A stretch of 10,983 bases of DNA from Candidatus Peregrinibacteria bacterium (GTDB lineage Bacteria; Patescibacteriota; Gracilibacteria; UBA1369; LOWO2-01-FULL-3). Of the stretch, positions 1 to 6,089 are shown one piece after another (position 1 is the stretch's first letter; each line of letters starts with the position of its first letter). The stretch spans positions 1-10,983 of the forward strand of contig JACROX010000060.1 in the NCBI GenBank assembly GCA_016214225.1, written 5' to 3'. Position numbers and translations under genes: made by a program. The notes below the pieces were generated by a model, which was given only the letters and a program-made list of their open reading frames with translations, had not been told where the DNA came from and did no database searches.

Positions 1-1
1 C

Positions 2-1369
2 TGTAATATGAATTATTCCGACACGGAACGCATGGAATCATACCTCATTGCGCTTGGCTTTAAGAAGGAGGAAAGCCCTGAAAAAGCCACTGCGATAATT
101 TTCAACACATGCAGTATAAAACAAAAAGCGGAAGATAAAGTTTACGGAAAAATGATCGGCATAAGGCGAATAAAACAAGAAAGATCGAATCTTACGGTCA
201 TCATTACGGGCTGTATGGTGCGCAAATCCAGCTCTCGCTATTCTTCGGAAAGAGACAAGCTTTTTAGCCATATTCAGGATTTGGATATCGCGATAAGAAT
301 AGAAGAATTACCAAAACTTGCCGGCTTGATGAGAGAAATAAATCCGAATCATTCACTTAAAGAAATAGAGGAAGAAAGCCTCGAAGATTATTTTAAAATC
401 AAAGCTTCTCACGGTAGTCATCAATCAAAATCACAGGCTTTCATAGCCATTTCCAACGGTTGCGACAAGTTTTGCACTTACTGTATCGTACCTTACAGCC
501 GCGGCCGCGAAAAAAGCCGCCATCCGGATGATATTTTTAAGGAAGTGGAAGAACTTGTGGAAAACGGATGCAAAGAAATAACACTCATCGGGCAAACGGT
601 AAATTCTTACGGTTTGGGCTTATACGACAGGCAAAACAAGATGTTCTCTTTTCTGGAAAAAAATAGCGAGCCCACAAACAACAAGGAACCTTTTGTTTAT
701 CTTTTGGAAAGATTGGATGGTCTTTCAAAAAAAGGCTTGCAAAGGGTAAGATTCACTTCTCCTCATCCAAAAGACATGACGGACCAATTGATTGAGGCCA
801 TGTCGCGCCTTAAAACTCAAATGCCGTATATTCACCTTCCATTGCAGTCGGGCGACAACAATGTTTTGAAAAGAATGAATCGCAGTTACACGATCGAGCA
901 ATATAAATCGATAATAAAAAAACTTCGCAAAAAAAATCCAGATATTTCAATAAGCACTGATATTATCATTGGATTCTGCGGAGAAACGGACGAGGAATTT
1001 AAAAATACATGCAAAGTTTTCGAAGAACTGAAATTTGAACACGCCTATTTATCGCAGTATTCGGATCGTCGCGGAACTGTCGCGAATCGCTTTATGAAAG
1101 ATGACATAAAAAAAGAATTAAAAGCAAAAAGATGGTTTGAAATAAATGAAATACTTAAAAAAACGGCTATGGATGCAAATAAACGCTTTATCGGAAGAAC
1201 GGTTGACGTACTTGTTGAAAGCCAAAATAAAACAATTTGTCTTGGAAGAGATGAACATTTTAAAGAAATAAAATTCAAATCCGGCCGAAAAATTCTCGGG
1301 AAAATCGTTCCCGTAAAAATTACGGGAATAAAAAATATTACATTAAGTGGCGAGAAAATCGGTCCGTAG
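2..1369 (+). CDS. miaB: tRNA-2-methylthio-N6-dimethylallyladenosine synthase MiaB (5' truncated by window edge)
   Basis: Radical SAM methylthiotransferase that converts i6A37 to ms2i6A37 in tRNAs reading UNN codons; cytoplasmic, with two 4Fe-4S clusters. The reading frame is open from base 2. The first visible codons read C-N-M-N-Y-S-D-T-E-R, which matches the MiaB signature CQMN..DSE, so the ATG at 8 is internal and the true start lies about ten codons upstream, outside the window. Counting that first Cys as residue 1, the N-terminal domain cysteines are C1, C37 (NTCS) and C71 (GCM). The radical SAM cluster is C154-x3-C158-x2-C161 (GCDKFCTYC), followed by VPYSRGRE. A TRAM RNA-binding domain fills about residues 395-455. 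The CQMN-like motif favours MiaB over RimO or MtaB. It ends in TAG and converges with alaS. The last 25 bases of the gene lie in a 26-bp direct repeat. Confidence 0.93.
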   Translation, partial: CNMNYSDTERMESYLIALGFKKEESPEKATAIIFNTCSIKQKAEDKVYGKMIGIRRIKQERSNLTVIITGCMVRKSSSRYSSERDKLFSHIQDLDIAIRIEELPKLAGLMREINPNHSLKEIEEESLEDYFKIKASHGSHQSKSQAFIAISNGCDKFCTYCIVPYSRGREKSRHPDDIFKEVEELVENGCKEITLIGQTVNSYGLGLYDRQNKMFSFLEKNSEPTNNKEPFVYLLERLDGLSKKGLQRVRFTSPHPKDMTDQLIEAMSRLKTQMPYIHLPLQSGDNNVLKRMNRSYTIEQYKSIIKKLRKKNPDISISTDIIIGFCGETDEEFKNTCKVFEELKFEHAYLSQYSDRRGTVANRFMKDDIKKELKAKRWFEINEILKKTAMDANKRFIGRTVDVLVESQNKTICLGRDEHFKEIKFKSGRKILGKIVPVKITGIKNITLSGEKIGP

Positions 1370-1370
1370 C
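1345..1370 (+). repeat. 26-bp direct repeat, copy 1 (miaB 3' end)
   Basis: Perfect 26-base match to 1485-1510, starting AAGTGGCGAGAAAATC and ending GGTCCGTAGC. This copy covers the last codons and TAG stop of miaB plus one base. The repeat period is 140 bp. Confidence 0.9.
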
Positions 1371-1373
1371 GCA

Positions 1374-1400
1374 GGCAAAACGAGCTTGCGAGTTTTTGCC
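1374..1400. terminator. Hairpin downstream of miaB, possible terminator
   Basis: GGCAAAA (1374-1380) pairs with TTTTGCC (1394-1400) across a 13-base loop, five bases after the miaB stop. No long T-run follows in the + direction, so it is a weak intrinsic terminator candidate, or part of the repeat element that fills this convergent gap. Confidence 0.45.
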
Positions 1401-1416
1401 GGAGCGGAGGATGCCA

Positions 1417-1462
1417 CGCAAGAAAATTTTGCGACAGTCAGGAGCAAAAAATTTTCTTAGCG
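1417..1462. repeat. Long imperfect inverted repeat between miaB and alaS
   Basis: AAGAAAATTTTGC (1420-1432) is complementary to GCAAAAAATTTTCTT (1444-1458) with a two-base bulge and an 11-base loop (1433-1443). CGC (1417-1419) and GCG (1460-1462) extend the stem past a one-base bulge. Lying between convergent genes, it could end transcription from both sides. It is also the core of the interval bracketed by the 26-bp direct repeats. Confidence 0.6.
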
Positions 1463-1484
1463 AGGCAAGATTTTCCCCATTGAA

Positions 1485-1510
1485 AAGTGGCGAGAAAATC
1501 GGTCCGTAGC
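1485..1510 (+). repeat. 26-bp direct repeat, copy 2 (downstream of alaS)
   Basis: Second perfect copy of 1345-1370. It lies in non-coding sequence six bases beyond the alaS stop, so a fragment of the miaB 3' end has been duplicated or left here. The 114 bp between the copies (1371-1484) holds the two hairpins. Confidence 0.9.
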
Positions 1511-1516
1511 CGGAAC

Positions 1517-3379
1517 TCAGAAGCTCTTTGGACCGCTTACAACAGCCTTAATCCTTCTAATTCCACCAGACGAACTCTCCTCTTTCAATATTTTAAAACT
1601 TCCCAGCTCGGAAGTATTTTGAACATGAGGACCTCCGCAAATTTCCATGCTGAAAACATTGCCATTATCGGGATCGCCCATCGTATAGACCTTAACACGC
1701 TCTCCATATTTTGATTCAAAAAGTCCGGTGGCTCCTTTTGCCTTTGCTTCCGGAACAGTCATCTCGGCAAAACTTACTGGCAAAGCGTTTTTAATTTGCT
1801 CATTCACGATTCCCTCAACTTTTTTCTTCTGTTCTTCCGTCATTTTATCGGGATGGACAAAGTCGAATCTAAGCCTTTCAGCCGTGATATTCGAGCCTTT
1901 CTGCGCGACATGATCTCCGAGAACGATTTTCAAAGCCTTGTGAAGAAGATGAGTCGCGGTATGAAGTCTTGTAACTTCCGCGCTATGATCCGCGAGCCCT
2001 CCGGAAAACTTTTTTTCCGCGCCCGTGCGAGAAAGTTTTTGATGTTCTTTGAAGCATTCATCGAATTTTTCCATAATTGATTTTCTGTCTTTTTCATTTT
2101 TTATCCAGCCTGCCGACTTTAATTCTTCGATTGTCATTTCGATGGGGAAACCGTAAGTGTCGAACATATGAAAACAAAAATTATATTCTAAAGCGGAAAT
2201 TCCACTATCTTTTAAGTTCTCAAGTTTTGACATTTCTTTTCTCAAAATGGAAATTCCAACATCAAGAGTTTTACTGAATTGTCTTTCTTCTTTGGCGATT
2301 TCTTCAAAAATCTTTTCTTCGTTTTCTCGAAGTTCAGTATAAAAATCCCCATAATTCTCAACAATAATTCCGGCTAATTTCCTGCAAAATTCGGTTTCAA
2401 TTCCGAGTTTTCTCCCAAAGCGGACAGCGCGTCTGATAAGCCTTCTTAGCACATAACCTTGATCGGTGTTTGAAGGAGTAACTGCGAATTGATCGCCCAA
2501 AATAAAAGTCGCAGATCTTAAATGATCGGCAATAATTCTTTCGTACATAAGCGAATCTTCCGATAAATCGGACATGTAATATTCGCTTCCAAGAAGCCTT
2601 ATCTCCCCCACGACTTTTTTAAATTCTTCCGTTCCAAAAACACAATCAACGCCGTTCATAACGGCAAGTACTCTCTCAAGCCCCATTCCCGTATCAACAT
2701 TTTGTTGTTTTAAAGACTCATAAGTACCGTCCGTTTTTTTATTATATTGCATGAAAACATCATTCCAAATTTCAACCCATAAAGAGTCATCGGGATCGAA
2801 TTTATCGGGCGCTTCATTTTTTCCCATCCAGTAAAACATTTCGGTATCTGGTCCGCATGGTCCGGTTTGACCCGCCGGTCCCCACCAATTATTTTTCTTT
2901 GGCAAAAACGCGATTCTTCCCTCCGAAACGCCAATCCCTCTCCATATTTTAAAAGATTCTTCATCGCGCGGAGCATCATTATCTCCGGCGAAACAAGACA
3001 CGGCCAACTTTTTCGGAGAAATCCCAAGCCCGCCTTTTTCTCTGTCTAAGGTCAAAAACTCATAACTCATTTTAATGGCTCCCTCCTTGAAATAGTCCCC
3101 AAGCGACCAATTTCCCAACATTTCAAAAAAAGTCAGATGTGATTTATCGCCGACTTCATCAATGTCGTCGGTCCTGATGCATTTCTGAACATTCACAAGT
3201 CTTTTGCCTTCCGGATGAGGTGCGCCCATCAAAAAAGGCACAAGAGGATGCATCCCCGCTGTCGTAAAAAGAACGGTGGGATCATTTTCGGGAATAAGAG
3301 ATGAACCTTTTATTGCCTTATGATCGTGGTTTTTTACAAAAAAATCTATATATAAATTTCTCAGTTCATTTGCCGTCAT
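1517..3379 (-). CDS. alaS: Alanine--tRNA ligase (AlaRS), short form without C-Ala domain
   Basis: Charges tRNA-Ala with alanine and clears mischarged Ser or Gly in its editing domain; class II synthetase, cytoplasmic. The catalytic core shows FFEMLGNWSLGDYFK (residues 84-98) and motif 3 GMGLER (231-236). The core is followed by the RRLIRRAVRFG helix (312-322) and FDTYGFP (406-412). The editing domain carries the zinc ligands HTATH (473-477) and CGGPH (581-585); E. coli has CGGTH. The protein ends about 35 residues after the CGGPH motif at residue 620, whereas E. coli AlaRS has about 876, so the C-terminal C-Ala/oligomerisation domain is missing. This looks like a natural short form, because the last segment (GIRRIKAVVSG) is where the editing domain normally ends. 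The ATG start fits the family N-terminus. No Shine-Dalgarno precedes it. Stop is TGA. Confidence 0.95.
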   Translation of the reverse strand: MTANELRNLYIDFFVKNHDHKAIKGSSLIPENDPTVLFTTAGMHPLVPFLMGAPHPEGKRLVNVQKCIRTDDIDEVGDKSHLTFFEMLGNWSLGDYFKEGAIKMSYEFLTLDREKGGLGISPKKLAVSCFAGDNDAPRDEESFKIWRGIGVSEGRIAFLPKKNNWWGPAGQTGPCGPDTEMFYWMGKNEAPDKFDPDDSLWVEIWNDVFMQYNKKTDGTYESLKQQNVDTGMGLERVLAVMNGVDCVFGTEEFKKVVGEIRLLGSEYYMSDLSEDSLMYERIIADHLRSATFILGDQFAVTPSNTDQGYVLRRLIRRAVRFGRKLGIETEFCRKLAGIIVENYGDFYTELRENEEKIFEEIAKEERQFSKTLDVGISILRKEMSKLENLKDSGISALEYNFCFHMFDTYGFPIEMTIEELKSAGWIKNEKDRKSIMEKFDECFKEHQKLSRTGAEKKFSGGLADHSAEVTRLHTATHLLHKALKIVLGDHVAQKGSNITAERLRFDFVHPDKMTEEQKKKVEGIVNEQIKNALPVSFAEMTVPEAKAKGATGLFESKYGERVKVYTMGDPDNGNVFSMEICGGPHVQNTSELGSFKILKEESSSGGIRRIKAVVSGPKSF

Positions 3380-3401
3380 AATTCATGGTTAAAGCGGGTC
3401 T

Positions 3402-3430
3402 ATTCTACGAAAAAACACTTTAACTTACAA
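3402..3430 (-). promoter_or_regulatory. Putative sigma70-type promoter for alaS
   Basis: On the minus strand TTGTAA (3430-3425) and TAGAAT (3407-3402) are 17 bases apart, matching the -35 (4/6) and -10 (5/6) consensus. Transcription would start near 3395, giving a leader of about 16 nt without a Shine-Dalgarno sequence. It lies in the 74-bp divergent gap; no convincing promoter was found for the + strand gene at 3454. Confidence 0.4.
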
Positions 3431-3453
3431 GTAATCTATGACAAAATGGCCGC

Positions 3454-4449
3454 ATGGGGAGGAAATCAAATACAAAAAAGATAGTACGACAATTGATTAA
3501 AGAGAAAGGGAAAAAACAAAGTTTTTTTGATAAATTTTTCGGCGAAAAAAACAAAAAAGATATAAAGAAAGAAGTTTTAAAAAGTAAAAATGAAGAGTCT
3601 CTCAATCGAGCGCACGGCGCGAGCGCGCAGCGAGGCGAACAATCTGGCTCTGCCAGTTGTGAGACGAAGCGAGCTTATAATAAAGAAAAAAAGAAAACAG
3701 TAAAAAAATCAAACAAAAAATTTGCCTTCATTAAGGCAAGAAAGCATAAAATTTTTGGCGGAATGCTGGCGTTAATCATGCTTCTTATTTTGGGATATGT
3801 CGGATTTCTTATATTTCAGAGGGCGTTCAGACCGGAGCCGATTGCGAAATTTTTACCTCAAGACAAGGTAATGGCTTTTATCGAGATAAACAGCAATTTT
3901 GATCATCAGCAAGTTAAAAAAACATTCGATTTGTTGTCGAAATATCCGGAATTATCAAAAGAAAAATTGATTGAAAAAGCTGAAGGGAAATTTTTATTCA
4001 GCTATGAAAGAGAATTAAAGCCTTGGCTTGGCAGAAACATAGGAATGGCTTTTTTCTCGGATAATTCAATGGTCTATTTCGGTGAAGTTTTTAGCGGAAA
4101 AAACGCGAAAAAATTTCTCGCGAGCAAAAATTCATATTTAAAAACAAACTACAAAGATAGAGATTTTTACATGTCTCCGACGGGAGGGAATTTTGTTTTT
4201 ATAGGCGATTATTTATTTTTCAGCGAGAAGAAATCCACATTGGAATATCTTGTGGATTTTAATAATGATAGAAAAAACAGCATCTATTCTTCAAGAGAAT
4301 ACGGCAAGATGGCGAGCAATTTGCCTTTAAACAAAGCCGGATTTTTGTACCTGAATTTTAACGAATTAAGAAAAAGCAATTTGATTCAAAATGAATTTTT
4401 AAAAACATTCATGAAACTTTTAAGCCGATTTAATGGCGTACATATCTAA
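3454..4449 (+). CDS. Membrane-anchored DUF3352-like protein, N-terminal part (frameshifted)
   Basis: Function unknown. Residues 1-101 are very basic and Lys-rich, probably cytoplasmic. One hydrophobic segment (about 102-122, GGMLALIMLLILGYVGFLIF) is a membrane anchor. After it comes an outside domain starting FLPQDKVMAFIEIN, which resembles the 'lPadt...y..in' opening of DUF3352 proteins; I assign the family by pattern only. The product ends at a TAA after SRFNGVHI, and the frame starting at 4433 (AYISKDVVAFWGG) reads as its direct continuation. The intact protein would be about 585 residues. Residues 52-74 come from a GC-rich hairpin element inserted in frame. ATG start; the only purine-rich Shine-Dalgarno-like sequence (3457-3463) lies after it. 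First gene of a probable four-frame + strand operon. Confidence 0.75.
   Translation: MGRKSNTKKIVRQLIKEKGKKQSFFDKFFGEKNKKDIKKEVLKSKNEESLNRAHGASAQRGEQSGSASCETKRAYNKEKKKTVKKSNKKFAFIKARKHKIFGGMLALIMLLILGYVGFLIFQRAFRPEPIAKFLPQDKVMAFIEINSNFDHQQVKKTFDLLSKYPELSKEKLIEKAEGKFLFSYERELKPWLGRNIGMAFFSDNSMVYFGEVFSGKNAKKFLASKNSYLKTNYKDRDFYMSPTGGNFVFIGDYLFFSEKKSTLEYLVDFNNDRKNSIYSSREYGKMASNLPLNKAGFLYLNFNELRKSNLIQNEFLKTFMKLLSRFNGVHI
3607..3674. repeat. GC-rich palindromic mini-element inserted in frame in the envelope gene
   Basis: 46 of 68 bases are G or C (68%), while the flanking 60 and 40 bases are about 23% and 15%. It contains repeated GCGAG/CGAGC motifs (3607-3612, 3620-3625, 3630-3634, 3669-3673), a GCGCGAGCGCGC near-palindrome (3617-3628) and a strong hairpin (3639-3660). 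It encodes an Ala/Gly/Ser/Arg-rich stretch unlike the surrounding Lys-rich linker, and the reading frame stays open across it. This suggests a small mobile or extragenic-type repeat that landed in a permissive linker. Confidence 0.6.
3639..3660. repeat. Hairpin inside the GC-rich element
   Basis: ACAATCTGGC (3639-3648) and GCCAGTTGT (3652-3660) form a 9-bp stem with one bulged T (3643) and a TCT loop. It lies inside a coding region, so it is unlikely to be a terminator. Confidence 0.65.
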
Positions 4450-5212
4450 AGACGTGGTTGCTTTTTGGGGCGGGGAAAATTTGGGGAATCAATTGCAGAG
4501 ATTTATCGAATCATTGTCCGGAGGCAAAATAATCGCCAATGAAGGCGCGAACAAAATTCTTGAAATTTATTCCAAAAAATATTTCGGTTCGGACGTGGAT
4601 TTTAAAAAGGATATAATTCCTGTATTTGAAGATGAATTCGCGTTTGGAATCGAAAATACGAATTCGGGCTATGCTTATGATCTTATAATAAACATTGATG
4701 CCAAGAAATCTGAAATTATTCATCGCTTGGCTGACGGTTTTGCGAAAACTGGCGGAGTTTTTGAAGAAAAAACAATTGAACATACTCTTTCGGACGGCAC
4801 AGTGGGAGAGGAAATAGTGTCGGTTCCGGCCGAAACCGTAAGAGACAAAACTACGTACGAAAATATGGATATTTACGGCATAAAATTTGGAGAGAACAAA
4901 GGCGTGTTCTACACGTTATTCGATAATAAGGTGGCTGTTTCAAACAACATTGATAGTTTGAAAAAAATAATAGATATTTCAATCAAAAAATCAAATAGTT
5001 TGAAATTGTCGCCAATCTTTGAAAAATTAATCAATCCGATATTGAAAAATTCCGATGAAGTTTCTTATTTTAATTTGGAGAAATTACTTCCTATGGTATT
5101 CAAGGACAAGAAAGATATCCCGTTTTTCCTTATTCCTTTTTCAAAAATAAGTTCGGGCAATAATTATTTTGACGATGGGATAGCCACGGTCAATTATGTA
5201 GAAATAAATTGA
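4433..5212 (+). CDS. DUF3352-like protein, C-terminal part (probably frameshifted off the upstream gene)
   Basis: No signal peptide or membrane segment is visible, which would be odd for a free-standing member of an exported family. It overlaps the upstream frame by 17 bp and reads as its continuation. Its middle (about residues 60-230) repeats the layout of the upstream domain: a hydrophobic 'EFAFGIEN' strand, a 'YENMDIYGIKFG' strand, 'TLFDNKVAVSNNIDSLKKIIDI', then 'SYFNLEKLL'. The upstream counterparts are 'NIGMAFFSDN', 'YKDRDFYM', 'FIGDYLFFSEKKSTLEYLVDF' and 'LYLNFNELR'. This points to an internally duplicated protein. The ATG at 4433 has no Shine-Dalgarno and may not be used, although translational coupling cannot be excluded. 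It ends in TGA, one base before the next ATG. Function unknown. Confidence 0.7.
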   Translation: MAYISKDVVAFWGGENLGNQLQRFIESLSGGKIIANEGANKILEIYSKKYFGSDVDFKKDIIPVFEDEFAFGIENTNSGYAYDLIINIDAKKSEIIHRLADGFAKTGGVFEEKTIEHTLSDGTVGEEIVSVPAETVRDKTTYENMDIYGIKFGENKGVFYTLFDNKVAVSNNIDSLKKIIDISIKKSNSLKLSPIFEKLINPILKNSDEVSYFNLEKLLPMVFKDKKDIPFFLIPFSKISSGNNYFDDGIATVNYVEIN

Positions 5213-5213
5213 T

Positions 5214-6083
5214 ATGGCAAAAATCATAGATATAAAAAAGAGTACTCAATCATCCGCGGTCAATTTGCGGACAAAGAGTTTTATTGACTATTTAAAGGAA
5301 AAAATAGGGATATTGAAAAAAGAAAAAAACGTATTATATAAAAAAGAAACGCCGATAAAAGAGGTAAAAGATTTACACGGCGGGAAATCTCCAAAATATT
5401 TTTACATGAAAGGGAAAAAATTCAATCCTCCAAAATCACTTGGGAATCTTGTGAAAATCGCTGGAGCGGGTTTTTTGATAATATTTTTAATAAACGCTTT
5501 AAATGTTTATTTTATAGGCGAATCAATTAAAGAGGACGTCTCATCAACCGCGTCCCAAGGTTATAATTATCTTATTGACGCGGGGAAAAGCGCGACAAAA
5601 ATTCAATTTGAAAATGCCGTTACGTCTTTTGATAAGGCTATTAAAAATTTTTCGGAAGCTGAAAATGATTTTTGGTTTATAAGCAAAGATATTTCATTTT
5701 ATTCAAAGTTCAGCACGGTTGGTCGGGCGGCTTCCAATCTGCTGGAAGGAGGAAAACATTTTGCGTCCGCGGGGAAATATTTTTTGGACGCCATGGAAGA
5801 ATTCAACAAAATTCCAATTTATTTTGTGTCAAAAAATACGGATAAATCGACTCAGCCATCAATAACGGATACCCTTGGCAAAGGCTTGGATAAAACAAAT
5901 TTGGCGATAAGAGAAATATCGCTGTCCGCGCAAAAAATAAAAAATATAGATGTAAACGAGTTACCTGCAAAAGTTGTTTCACGCGTAAGTTTCGCGAAAC
6001 AAAAAATACAAGAAATTTCTTCAACGCTCAATGCCACGTCAAAATATTTTCCGGCCTATTTTTATATTTCCACAAAAAGCTGA
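5214..6083 (+). CDS. Membrane-anchored DUF4012-type protein, N-terminal part (interrupted by in-frame TGA)
   Basis: Function unknown. The first about 78 residues are basic and probably cytoplasmic. A single hydrophobic segment (about 79-100, LVKIAGAGFLIIFLINALNVYF) anchors the protein. Residues 105-285 are helical and polar, of the kind that precedes the DUF4012 domain in related proteins. The frame stops at TGA (6081-6083), and the same frame resumes directly as QYLILFQNNNE, the start of the conserved DUF4012 block. With readthrough or repair the protein would be about 710 residues. The ATG follows the previous stop by one base, so the pair is almost certainly co-transcribed and possibly translationally coupled. 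No Shine-Dalgarno. It could be a pseudogene, a sequencing error or a recoded gene. Confidence 0.75.
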   Translation: MAKIIDIKKSTQSSAVNLRTKSFIDYLKEKIGILKKEKNVLYKKETPIKEVKDLHGGKSPKYFYMKGKKFNPPKSLGNLVKIAGAGFLIIFLINALNVYFIGESIKEDVSSTASQGYNYLIDAGKSATKIQFENAVTSFDKAIKNFSEAENDFWFISKDISFYSKFSTVGRAASNLLEGGKHFASAGKYFLDAMEEFNKIPIYFVSKNTDKSTQPSITDTLGKGLDKTNLAIREISLSAQKIKNIDVNELPAKVVSRVSFAKQKIQEISSTLNATSKYFPAYFYISTKS

Positions 6084-6089
6084 CAATAT

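Noticed and set aside
1345..1510. Phage or plasmid attachment site pair (attL/attR)
   Set aside because: Only 114 bp lie between the copies and there is no integrase or tRNA gene nearby.
1487..1714. Small + strand open frames within alaS, and similar ones on the opposite strand of miaB, mutL, mutS and the envelope genes
   Set aside because: They are antisense or out-of-frame shadows of well-supported genes and show no recognisable protein family.
3457..3463. GGGGAGG as a ribosome binding site for a later start in the envelope gene
   Set aside because: No ATG, GTG or TTG in frame follows at a suitable distance; the next in-frame TTG is about 30 bases away.
4411..4449. Programmed +1 frameshift in the DUF3352-like gene
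   Set aside because: No recognisable shift site, upstream Shine-Dalgarno-like stimulator or downstream stem was found; kept only as a possibility under the frame-change finding.
6081..6083. Alternative genetic code with UGA read as Gly (as in Gracilibacteria and Absconditabacteria) to explain the in-frame TGA
   Set aside because: Roughly 3,500 other codons in this window contain no internal TGA, and mutL and alaS end at TGA just where their families end. A genome-wide UGA=Gly code would scatter TGA through every gene.
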